A stretch of DNA of 7,507 nt from Candidatus Pacearchaeota archaeon (GTDB taxonomy: Archaea > Nanobdellota > Nanobdellia > Pacearchaeales > GW2011-AR1): contig JAFCEV010000027.1 in NCBI GenBank assembly GCA_017608985.1, forward strand, positions 1 through 7,507, given 5' to 3'. The notes under the pieces are model-generated. The model worked only from the letters and a program-made list of their open reading frames with translations, searched no databases and was not told the origin of the DNA. Positions 1 to 7,276 of the stretch are shown here, one piece after another (positions within the stretch are counted from its first letter, which is position 1; every line of letters begins with the position of its first letter). The translations under genes were made by a program, and so were the position numbers.

Positions 1-1
1 T

Positions 2-175
2 AATGAAAAAGATGCTCAGGAACTATTGGAAAAATTAAACATTTCTAAGGCTCAATTACCCAAAATCCTTTTAACAGACCCTTCTCTGCCAGAAAACTGC
101 ACTGTCGGAGATATCATAAAAATAGAGAGAAAAGAAGGAGATAAAGTTAATTTATACTTTAGAGTTGTTGTTTAA
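2..175 (+). CDS. rpoH: RNA polymerase subunit H (RpoH/Rpb5 C-terminal-like), 3' part only
   Basis: This is the last 57 codons of an open frame that enters from the left edge and stops at TAA 173-175. The translation contains QLPKILLTDPSLPENCTVGD followed by IIKIERKEG and the ending YFRVVV. That matches the archaeal RpoH pattern, which has a QLPKI..DP segment, a pocket GD(V/I)IKI.R and a terminal YYRVV. RpoH is a short subunit (about 75-85 aa) equivalent to the C-terminal domain of eukaryotic Rpb5, and it binds the largest subunit at the lower jaw. Roughly 20-25 residues are therefore missing upstream. The stop shares its last base with the rpoB start (TAATG), which fits translational coupling and the conserved archaeal order rpoH-rpoB-rpoA. 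Identity rests on the motif pattern and the position next to rpoB. Confidence 0.93.
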   Translation, partial: NEKDAQELLEKLNISKAQLPKILLTDPSLPENCTVGDIIKIERKEGDKVNLYFRVVV

Positions 176-3100
176 TGGTAAAAGACACTCAGCATTTAAT
201 TGTTAAAAAATATTTGAAGGATCATTCTCTAGTTGAATCCAACATAAAATCTTTTAACAATTTTATAGAGAAAAGAATGCAGGAAATAGTAGATGAAATT
301 GCAGAAAATATAACCAATGAAGATTTTGAAATCACACTCGGAAAAATAAAAATTGGAAAACCAGTGGTTATTGAAGCTGACGGAAGTTCTTCTTTAATTA
401 TGCCTGCTGAAGCAAGATTAAGAAAATTGACTTATTCTGCTCCTGTAACTCTGGAAATAACTGTGAAAAAAGATGAACAGGTTGATTCTGAAATTGTGGA
501 AATAGGTAGAGTTCCTGTCATGGTAAAAAGCAATGTCTGCAATACTACTGAAATGGATGAGAAACAATTGATTGCAAATTATAATGATGCAATGGATCCA
601 GGTGGCTACTTCATAATAAAGGGAAATGAGAGAGTTATGATTATGGCAGAAGACCTCGCAGAAAACCAGCCATTTGTTGAGACAGATTCTAAAGGAAATT
701 TAATTATGAAGATGTTTTCATTAAAAGGAACTTATAGAATTCCTGTGACTCTTTCAGAAAACAAAGAAGGAATATTTGATTTGTCTTTTAGCAGATTCAG
801 AGATTTGCCTGCAATTGTTATATTAAAAGCATTAGGTTTAACAAAAGAATCAGACATTTCGAAATACATTGGAAAAGAAACAGACAGCGTGATTGTAAAT
901 CTCTATGAATTTGTCAATATAGCTTCAAGTGAAGAGGCTATGATGCACATTGCAGAAAAAACAAATCTTCAGGGAACTAAAAAAGAAATTCTTGACAGAG
1001 TCAAACAAAGAATTGATTCATATTTATTTCCTCATATAGGGCAAAAAAAAGAAGACAGAATAAAAAAAGCGATTACCCTGTGCAAACTCATCAAGCAATT
1101 TTTGATTGCAAAAGAAAATCCTGAACTTAGAACTGATAAAGACCATTATGCAAATAAAAGAGTCAGGCTTTCAGGAGATTTACTGGCTACCTTGTTCAGA
1201 GTCAATCTTGGAATATTGATAAGAGACATCCAGTACTCTCTCCAAAAATCAACTAAAAGAAGAAAATTCTTTTCTATAAAAATTCTCGCTAAATCTACGC
1301 TGTTCTCACACAGAATTGAATCTGCAATTGCTACAGGAAGTTGGACAGGAGAAAGAAGCGGTATCACGCAAAATATGGACAAAACGAATTATCTTGCAAC
1401 AATTTCCCAGTTACAGAGAGTTTCAAGCATGCTTCCGAGTGACCAGGAAAATTTCATGGCAAGAACACTGCATCCGACCCATTACGGAAGATTTTGTCCA
1501 ATAGAAACCCCTGAAGGAACAGAAATAGGTTTAAGAAAAAATCTCGCTCTCTTGAGCCAAGTTTCAACAAGAGTTGATTTAGATGAAAATAAATTCTTGA
1601 AAGAGCTTGAAAATTTAGGACTTGAGAAAGAAGGAATAGAGGGGAAAGAAGTCTTTTTCAATGGAAGTTTTATAGGGTGCGTGAAAAACAGCGAGGAATT
1701 CATAAGAGAAATAAAAGAAAAAAGAAGAGCCTCAGAATTACCTATACAGTTAAATCTCAGGGATGACGAGGGATTTCATGTTATTTCAATCTCAACAGAA
1801 CCTGGCAGGGTTTTAAGACCTGTTATAATAGTTGAAAATGGAGTTCCAAAATTAAAGAATGAGCATTTGATACAATTGGAGCAAAATGAAATAAAATGGA
1901 AGGACTTAATTAAAAAAGGAATTATTGAATATCTCGACGCTGCTGAGGAAGAAAATTCTTTGATTGCACTTTATGAAGAAGAATTGACTCCCGAGCATAC
2001 GCATTTAGAGATAGATCCCACAGCCATGTTCGGTGTTGTAACAGGGCTTGTTCCTTATGGAAATCATGACCAAAGTTCAAGACTGAACAGAGGAAGCAAA
2101 ACACAAAAACAGGCACTTGGGCTTTACGCTGCAAACTATTTATGCAGAACAGATACAGATGTGAGCATTCTGCAATATCCTCAAAAACCTATTGTAAGAA
2201 GTTTTATTTATGATACCCTAAACACATATCCTGCAGGACAAAATTTGACAGTCGCTATAATGACTTATGACGGATACAATATGGAAGACGCTCTTGTTCT
2301 TAACAAAGGAAGCGTGGACAGGGGTGTTGGCAGGAGCTTTTATTTCAGACCTTATTCTGATATAGAAATGAATTATGCAGGGGGGCTCAAAGATGAGATT
2401 GCAATTCCTGAAAAAGATTCTTCAGGATACAAAATGGAGTCTAATTACAGATTTTTGGAAAATGATGGGATAACATATCCTGAAGCAGAAATTAAAGAAG
2501 GAGAGGTTTTGATAGGAAAGATGTCTCCTCCTAAATTTTTATCAGAAGCAAGAGAGATTTCTGTAAGAACCAAAAAAGAATCCAGCGTTACTATGAGACA
2601 GGAAGAGAAAGGAACAGTTGATGCGGTGTTTGTAACAGAAGATACAGAAGGAAATAAAATAGTTCAGGTAAAAACAAGAGATTCCAGAATTCCTGAACTC
2701 GGAGACAAATTCGCAACCTCTCACGGACAAAAAGGAGTTGTAGGCATGATTGTTCCAGAAGATGACATTCCTTTTACTTCAGAAGGGATAAAGCCTGATA
2801 TATTGTTCAATCCTCATGGGCTTCCAAGCAGAATGACTGTTGGTTATTTACTGGAGCTTCTTGCAGGAAAAATAGGTTGCCTTAAAGGAGAAATTATGGA
2901 CGGCACTTCTTTCATCGGAACTGGAAAAAAAGAACTTGAAGAGCAACTGGAAGAACTCGGATTCAGATATGACGGAAAAGAAACTATGTATAACGGAATT
3001 ACAGGAAAAAAAATGGATGTGAGAATTTTCATAGGCAATCTGTATTATTTAAAATTAAAATATATGGTAGGAAATAAAATCCATGGAAGAGCTTCAGGAA

Positions 3101-3432
3101 AAGTCACTCTTCTGACAAGACAGCCTGTAGAAGGAAGAGCAAGAGGCGGAGCATTAAGACTCGGAGAAATGGAACAACAGGCACTTGTGGCTCATGGTGC
3201 ATCACTGCTGTTAAAAGAAAGATATGATTCTGACAAGATTGTACTTCCAATATGCAAAAAATGCGGGGCTATCGCAATAGAAGACAATATCAGAAATAAA
3301 ACTATCTGTCCAATCTGTAATAGTGAGGATGTTGAAAAAATTGAAATTTCATACGCGTTCAAATTATTATTAGAAGAATTGCAGGGACTTCACATAAATA
3401 CTAAATTTGAATTGAAGAATAAATATGAGTGA
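175..3432 (+). CDS. rpoB: RNA polymerase subunit B, unsplit (B''+B' in one chain; Rpb2/beta homologue)
   Basis: The product is the second-largest polymerase subunit, 1085 aa, slightly below the roughly 1120 usual for unsplit archaeal RpoB. Visible in order are the N-terminal FIEKRMQEIVDEI; DPGGYFIIKGNERV at about 142-155 (protrusion); DKDHYANKRVRLSGDL near 322-337; GSWTGERSG from 388; LHPTHYGRFCPIETPEG from 432; LTPEHTHLEIDP; and GYNMED from 700. Further on come GDKFATSHGQKG from 843, FNPHGLPSRMT from 878, GGALRLGEME from 991, and a zinc site C1027/C1030/C1045/C1048 in the clamp. Active-centre residues known from Rpb2 are present: R636, E704/D705, K845, K853 and R886. The segment around R636 reads SSRLNRGSKTQKQ, where other archaea have APRNTYGAGMAKQ, so a usually conserved Met is Thr643. 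ATG175 overlaps the rpoH stop and no Shine-Dalgarno is seen close to it, so coupled initiation is likely. The B''/B' split of methanogens and haloarchaea is absent. Confidence 0.98.
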   Translation: MVKDTQHLIVKKYLKDHSLVESNIKSFNNFIEKRMQEIVDEIAENITNEDFEITLGKIKIGKPVVIEADGSSSLIMPAEARLRKLTYSAPVTLEITVKKDEQVDSEIVEIGRVPVMVKSNVCNTTEMDEKQLIANYNDAMDPGGYFIIKGNERVMIMAEDLAENQPFVETDSKGNLIMKMFSLKGTYRIPVTLSENKEGIFDLSFSRFRDLPAIVILKALGLTKESDISKYIGKETDSVIVNLYEFVNIASSEEAMMHIAEKTNLQGTKKEILDRVKQRIDSYLFPHIGQKKEDRIKKAITLCKLIKQFLIAKENPELRTDKDHYANKRVRLSGDLLATLFRVNLGILIRDIQYSLQKSTKRRKFFSIKILAKSTLFSHRIESAIATGSWTGERSGITQNMDKTNYLATISQLQRVSSMLPSDQENFMARTLHPTHYGRFCPIETPEGTEIGLRKNLALLSQVSTRVDLDENKFLKELENLGLEKEGIEGKEVFFNGSFIGCVKNSEEFIREIKEKRRASELPIQLNLRDDEGFHVISISTEPGRVLRPVIIVENGVPKLKNEHLIQLEQNEIKWKDLIKKGIIEYLDAAEEENSLIALYEEELTPEHTHLEIDPTAMFGVVTGLVPYGNHDQSSRLNRGSKTQKQALGLYAANYLCRTDTDVSILQYPQKPIVRSFIYDTLNTYPAGQNLTVAIMTYDGYNMEDALVLNKGSVDRGVGRSFYFRPYSDIEMNYAGGLKDEIAIPEKDSSGYKMESNYRFLENDGITYPEAEIKEGEVLIGKMSPPKFLSEAREISVRTKKESSVTMRQEEKGTVDAVFVTEDTEGNKIVQVKTRDSRIPELGDKFATSHGQKGVVGMIVPEDDIPFTSEGIKPDILFNPHGLPSRMTVGYLLELLAGKIGCLKGEIMDGTSFIGTGKKELEEQLEELGFRYDGKETMYNGITGKKMDVRIFIGNLYYLKLKYMVGNKIHGRASGKVTLLTRQPVEGRARGGALRLGEMEQQALVAHGASLLLKERYDSDKIVLPICKKCGAIAIEDNIRNKTICPICNSEDVEKIEISYAFKLLLEELQGLHINTKFELKNKYE

Positions 3433-3715
3433 AATGAAAAAAATAGAAAAAATTTTCATAGGATTAATTGTAATAGAAGTAATTATTTTAATAATTCTAA
3501 CCTCTATCGGGCCTGTTCAGTACCCGACACCATGTGATGCAAGTGATTATAGTTTATTAGACCCTTTCAATTTCTTTAAATATGATGGAAGTTGCATTCA
3601 GACTATTACATTTGGGCTTCATCCATTATTCTATGCATTTATGGATTTATTCATATTAACGCTAATAGCCTATCTTATTTATTCAATATTTAATAAACCA
3701 AAACATAAAAAATGA
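3425..3715 (+). CDS. small two-helix membrane protein of unknown function, inserted between rpoB and rpoA
   Basis: The 96-residue product is not recognised as any family. Two strongly hydrophobic segments, about residues 8-29 and 67-89, look like transmembrane helices. The N-terminus (KKIEK) and C-terminus (NKPKHKK) are basic, so by the positive-inside rule both ends should be cytoplasmic, with the loop of about 37 residues (30-66) outside. That loop contains Pro and aromatic residues and the protein's only two cysteines, C37 and C57, which could form a disulfide. The first start, ATG 3425, overlaps the end of rpoB by 8 bases (ATGAGTGA). A second in-frame ATG at 3434 would shorten the product by three residues. 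No clear ribosome binding site precedes either, so coupling to rpoB translation is likely. The gene looks real because of the tight overlap, full hydrophobic design and composition like its neighbours. No role in transcription can be inferred beyond co-expression. Confidence 0.8.
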   Translation: MSEMKKIEKIFIGLIVIEVIILIILTSIGPVQYPTPCDASDYSLLDPFNFFKYDGSCIQTITFGLHPLFYAFMDLFILTLIAYLIYSIFNKPKHKK

Positions 3716-3718
3716 ACA

Positions 3719-3740
3719 AATTAAAATATAAAATTTTAAA
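3719..3740 (+). promoter_or_regulatory. possible archaeal TATA/BRE region for rpoA
   Basis: The 22 bases after the membrane-protein gene are entirely A and T and contain TATAAAA (3727-3733) and TTTTAAA (3734-3740). Archaeal TATA boxes are centred about 26 bases before the start site, so transcription would begin near 3755-3763. That would give rpoA a leader of roughly 20-28 bases. The genome is AT-rich, so chance occurrence is quite possible, and rpoA may simply be transcribed from upstream. Confidence 0.3.
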
Positions 3741-3767
3741 TGTCCTCGGACAAAAGTCCTGCGGATA
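3741..3767 (+). promoter_or_regulatory. hairpin made of two GTCCT(G)CGGA units in the rpoA leader
   Basis: Two imperfect direct copies, GTCCTCGGA (3742-3750) and GTCCTGCGGA (3756-3765), stand side by side in a locally GC-richer patch. The right half of the first copy, GGAC 3748-3751, pairs with the left half of the second, GTCC 3756-3759, around an AAAA loop. An outer stem pairs 3741-3745 with 3763-3767, one pair being a G-U wobble, across a small internal loop. That gives nine pairs in total, ending 15 bases before the rpoA start. The pairing is read directly from the sequence. A role as leader element, processing site or attenuator is inference. There is no following U tract, so a bacterial-type terminator is unlikely. 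Confidence 0.45.
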
Positions 3768-3785
3768 CATTTTGTAAACAAAATG
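3768..3785. repeat. 18-base inverted repeat containing the rpoA start codon
   Basis: The arms CATTTTGT (3768-3775) and ACAAAATG (3778-3785) are perfect reverse complements around AA. The right arm ends with the ATG of rpoA. In RNA the natural fold is a 7-bp stem with a UAAA loop, which would pair the start codon with CAU. As DNA it is a two-fold symmetric site that could bind a dimeric regulator. No Shine-Dalgarno sequence lies in the adjacent bases, so access to this start codon may be controlled by structure or by coupling. The repeat itself is certain; its function is not shown. Confidence 0.55.
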
Positions 3786-6700
3786 CATAAACCAATAAGA
3801 AAAAAAATAGCAGAAATCAAGTTTTCGCTAATTAATCCTGAAGAGATTAAAAAACTCTCTGCTGCAAAAATTGTAACTCCAGAACTCTATGATATAGATG
3901 GATATCCGGTGGATGGAGGACTTATGGACTTGAGACTTGGCGCAATAGACCCTGGAGTAAGATGCAGGACCTGCGGAGGAAGACTTAAAGAATGTCTTGG
4001 ACACCCTGGAAGCATTGACTTGGCTAGACCTGTAATTCATTTAAAATATGTTCCGCTTATTGAAATGTGTTTAAGATGTTTCTGCCAGGAATGTGGAAAA
4101 CTTATGCTCACAGATGAAGAATTAAAAAAATATTCTCCGAGCCAGAGAGTTAAAAAAGCAAAGGATGCAAAGAAATGTCCGCACTGCCACACAATGCAGA
4201 CAAAGATTAAATTAGACAAGCCAACAAATTTCTTTAGGGGAAAGTCAAGAATTTTTCCAACAGAAATTCGTGATATGCTCGTAAATATTCCTGATGAAGA
4301 ATTGAAAAAAGTGGGGGTGAATCCGAAAGCTTCAAGACCTGAATGGGCTATCTTGACTTCTCTTTTAGTTCCCCCTGTAACTGTAAGACCGAGCATTATT
4401 CTTGAATCAGGAGAAAGAAGTGAAGATGATTTAACTCATAAACTTTCCGATATTATAAGAGCCAACCAAAGACTCTGGGAAAATCTTAATGCAGGAGCGC
4501 CGGAAGTTATTATCGAAGATTTGTGGGACTTACTGCAATTCCATATCACAACTTTTTTTGACAATACTACAACAAGAATTCCTCCTGCCAGACACAGAAG
4601 CGGACAACCTTTGAAAACAATAACAGAAAGAATCAAAGGAAAAGAAGGAAGAATAAGAAAAAATATAGCAGGAAAAAGAGTGAATTATTCTGGAAGAACA
4701 GTAATTTCCCCTGACTCGTATATAAAAATAAATGAAGTTGGAATTCCATATGAAATTGCTAAAGTAGTTACTGTTGCAGAAATTGTCACAGACCTCAATA
4801 TAAATAGACTGAAAAAATTAATTCAGAAAGGAGAAGAATACCCTGGTGCGAACTATGTCATAAGGCCTGACGGAAAAAGAAAGAAAATTACTCCTGACCT
4901 TAAGGATGAAATTATGAGTGAACTTGCTCCTGGTTATCAGGTAGAAAGACATCTTCAGAATGGAGATATAGTTCTATTTAATAGACATCCAAGTCTTCAT
5001 AAAGGAAGTCTCATGGCTCATATTGTGAAAGTTCTTCCCGGAAGAACATTTCGACTGCATCCTGCAGCAGCAACCCCGTATAATGCTGATTTTGACGGAG
5101 ATGAAATGAATATTCATTCACCACAGACAGAAGAAGCAAGAGCAGAAGCAAAAATTCTTTTAGATGTCAAGAAAAATCTCATTTCTCCAAAGAACAACAC
5201 TAATCTTATAGGATGCATAGGAGATGCTATAACAGGAAATTATTTGCTTGGCATCGAGGAATTCTCCAGAGAAAAAGCAAATCAGTTCGCATACCAGGCA
5301 GGCATAAATACACATTTCTCAAAAAAAATAATTCCTGGTACAGAAATATTCTCAAAAATTCTGCCAAAGATTAATTTTTCGAATGATTCTATAAAAATTA
5401 GAGAAGGAACAATTAGCAAGGGTGTATTGGACAGAACAACATTTGGAGAAGAAGGTGGGGAATTAATAAAAGAACTGGACAAAGCAGTTGGAAGAAATGA
5501 AACTTTTGAAATAATAAAAAAAGCTTTTAACCTCGGAAGAAACTATCTCACAGAAAGAGGAATAACTATTTCAATAAATGACTTAGATGTGGATGAAAAA
5601 GTGCTTCAAGAGAGTGAGGAAATTATTCAGAAAGCAAGAAGAAAAACTAATGATATTATTGAATCTTATAACAGTGGAAGCCTGGAGATAATTCCTGGAA
5701 AAACAAAAGAAGAATCAAGAGAAATAAAAATACTGCAGACTTTGAATGAGGTAAGAACAAAGATTGGAGAAATTGTCAAAAAAGAATTTCCAAAAACAAA
5801 TCCTGCAAATCATATGATTATGTCTGGCGGTGGAGGAAATATTTTGAATATTACACAAATGGCATGTTGTGTTGGGCAACAGGCTCTCGGAAATAAAAGA
5901 GTAGATTTTGGATACACAGGAAGAACACTATCTTTCTACAAAAAAGGAGATTTGTCGCCTGAAGCAAGAGGATTTATCAAGAGTCCATTTATGAAAGGTC
6001 TTAGACCTGACGAATTTTTCTTTCAGGCAATTACAGGCAGAGATTCTCTTATGGATACAGGATTAAGAACGCCAAAGTCAGGTTATCTGTACAGAAGACT
6101 TGCAAATGCATTGCAGGATTTAAGAAAAGAATACGACGGAACAATAAGGGATAGCAACAACAATATAATACAATTTAAATACGGGGACGACGGGCTGGAT
6201 GTTTCAAAAGAACATCTTAAAGAAGAGCTTGACCCTGGAGAGGCAATAGGAATAGTGACTGCACAATCATTCGGCGAATCTTCGACGCAGATGGTTTTAA
6301 GGACTTTCCATATGGCAGGTGTTGCAGAAATGCAAGTCACTCAAGGGCTTCCGAGATTAATTGAAATTTTTGATGCGAGAAAGACTCCGAGCTCTCCAAA
6401 AATGGAAATTTATTTAAAAAAAGAATACAATGATGAAAAAAATGCCAAAATTTTTGCAGAAAAAATAAAAGAGATTAAACTGAAAGAAATAGCGTCGGAA
6501 ATTAACCTTGATTTTAGCAGCAAAAAAATAGAAATAATAATAGACAAAAAAGGAATCAGACAAACCCATACTTCTGTCAAAAAAATCGTTGAAAGACTCA
6601 ATGAATTAGGATTCAGTGTCAGAGAAAAAGGAAATTCAATAATTTTGAATGCATCTGAATTTGGATTCAAGGAAATTTATAAGCTAAAAGAGAAATTAAA

Positions 6701-7271
6701 AGAAACAATTATCTCAGGAATCAAAGATGTCAAACAGGTCTTGATTGTTAAGGAAGACAAAGATTTTGTAATTACAACATTAGGGACAAACCTGAAAGAT
6801 ATAATCAAACTTAAAGAAGTAAATTCTAACAGATCAATTTCAAATGATTTTTATGAAGTTGCCGCTGTTTTTGGTATTGAAGTTGCAAGACAGCTGATAA
6901 TCAATGAAATAGAAGATGTACTTAAGAGCCAAGGACTTGACATTAACATAAGACATCTCAAACTTGTTGCAGATGCTATGACAAACACAGGAGATGTAAA
7001 AGGAGTTACAAGAATGGGTATTATTGCACAGAAATCTTCAATTTTAGCGAGGGCAACTTTTGAAACTCCTGTAAAGCAATTCATAAATGCAACAATAAAA
7101 GGAAGCGGGGACAAACTTGCAAGTGTTATTGAAAATATTATAATTAATCAGCCAGTCCCAATTGGCACAGGATTACCTGGTTTATTAGTAAAAGTTGTCG
7201 GACCTCTTATAAAAAAAGAAGAAGAAAAGAAAGAAGCCAAAACAAGAGTAGTTGAGGGGGTTAATAAATAA
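3783..7271 (+). CDS. rpoA: RNA polymerase subunit A, unsplit (A'+A'' in one chain; Rpb1/beta' homologue)
   Basis: This 1162-residue product is the largest polymerase subunit, carrying the catalytic magnesium site. Most archaea encode it as separate A' and A'' proteins totalling about 1270-1300 aa. Seen in order: clamp zinc site C61/C64/C71/H74; a second site around C101/C104/C132/C135; GKRVNYSGRTVISPD from 297; FNRHPSLHKGS; and the metal-binding NADFDGDE with D436/D438/D440. Next come the funnel segment SGGGGNILNITQM from 681, ACCVGQQ, the bridge helix around 750-780 (GRDSLMDTGLRTPKSGY), FKYGDDGLD 798-806, and PGEAIG from 818. The trigger loop carries TQMVLRTFH with H843. The A'' C-terminal part includes QPVPIGTG and a charged tail. 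Only 11 residues separate A' and A'' motifs (807-817). Departures from the usual pattern are G684 for Arg/Lys, G760 and P764 in the bridge helix, and GESS for GEP(S/G). ATG3783 is the first in-frame start after a stop at 3729; the next conserved residues follow naturally. Confidence 0.98.
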   Translation: MHKPIRKKIAEIKFSLINPEEIKKLSAAKIVTPELYDIDGYPVDGGLMDLRLGAIDPGVRCRTCGGRLKECLGHPGSIDLARPVIHLKYVPLIEMCLRCFCQECGKLMLTDEELKKYSPSQRVKKAKDAKKCPHCHTMQTKIKLDKPTNFFRGKSRIFPTEIRDMLVNIPDEELKKVGVNPKASRPEWAILTSLLVPPVTVRPSIILESGERSEDDLTHKLSDIIRANQRLWENLNAGAPEVIIEDLWDLLQFHITTFFDNTTTRIPPARHRSGQPLKTITERIKGKEGRIRKNIAGKRVNYSGRTVISPDSYIKINEVGIPYEIAKVVTVAEIVTDLNINRLKKLIQKGEEYPGANYVIRPDGKRKKITPDLKDEIMSELAPGYQVERHLQNGDIVLFNRHPSLHKGSLMAHIVKVLPGRTFRLHPAAATPYNADFDGDEMNIHSPQTEEARAEAKILLDVKKNLISPKNNTNLIGCIGDAITGNYLLGIEEFSREKANQFAYQAGINTHFSKKIIPGTEIFSKILPKINFSNDSIKIREGTISKGVLDRTTFGEEGGELIKELDKAVGRNETFEIIKKAFNLGRNYLTERGITISINDLDVDEKVLQESEEIIQKARRKTNDIIESYNSGSLEIIPGKTKEESREIKILQTLNEVRTKIGEIVKKEFPKTNPANHMIMSGGGGNILNITQMACCVGQQALGNKRVDFGYTGRTLSFYKKGDLSPEARGFIKSPFMKGLRPDEFFFQAITGRDSLMDTGLRTPKSGYLYRRLANALQDLRKEYDGTIRDSNNNIIQFKYGDDGLDVSKEHLKEELDPGEAIGIVTAQSFGESSTQMVLRTFHMAGVAEMQVTQGLPRLIEIFDARKTPSSPKMEIYLKKEYNDEKNAKIFAEKIKEIKLKEIASEINLDFSSKKIEIIIDKKGIRQTHTSVKKIVERLNELGFSVREKGNSIILNASEFGFKEIYKLKEKLKETIISGIKDVKQVLIVKEDKDFVITTLGTNLKDIIKLKEVNSNRSISNDFYEVAAVFGIEVARQLIINEIEDVLKSQGLDINIRHLKLVADAMTNTGDVKGVTRMGIIAQKSSILARATFETPVKQFINATIKGSGDKLASVIENIIINQPVPIGTGLPGLLVKVVGPLIKKEEEKKEAKTRVVEGVNK

Positions 7272-7276
7272 CTCTC

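Larger units (their letters stand above)
3740..3790 (+). other. 16-codon reading frame linking the membrane gene to rpoA (speculative leader peptide)
   Basis: An ATG at 3740 opens a 16-codon frame (MSSDKSPADTFCKQNA) that stops at TAA 3788-3790 and overlaps the rpoA start by 8 bases. This is the same overlap length as between rpoB and the membrane gene. If translated, it would bring ribosomes onto the rpoA start and melt both hairpins in the gap. No ribosome binding site is visible and a frame this short is easily fortuitous. It is recorded because it covers nearly the whole gap. Confidence 0.12.

Noticed and set aside
1043..1050. A8 run in rpoB (and another near 5319-5326 in rpoA) as programmed frameshift sites
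   Set aside because: The reading frame and family motifs continue normally across both runs, and A runs are common in AAA-rich coding sequence of this composition.
1146..1382. Open frames on the minus strand and in other frames inside rpoB and rpoA (for example 1146-1382, 4037-4396, 6851-7114)
   Set aside because: They lie wholly within clearly conserved coding regions, have Ser/Phe/Leu-rich antisense composition, and show no recognisable motifs.
3430..3432. TGA as a possible recoded codon
   Set aside because: TGA ends rpoB just after the expected RpoB C-terminus and also ends the membrane gene, and there is no in-frame TGA within any conserved domain.
3425..3715. Membrane gene as a diverged small polymerase subunit or ribosomal protein (for example L30e)
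   Set aside because: Two long hydrophobic helices and absence of any such motif are incompatible with those soluble proteins.
3716..3782. Rho-independent-style terminator between the membrane gene and rpoA
   Set aside because: The hairpin is not followed by a T tract; the T-rich sequence lies before it, and the downstream TTTT belongs to the start-codon inverted repeat.
3783..7271. Intein or intron within rpoA or rpoB explaining the fused architecture
   Set aside because: Both proteins are shorter than usual, family motifs run on without interruption, and no splicing-type Cys/Ser...HN block is seen.
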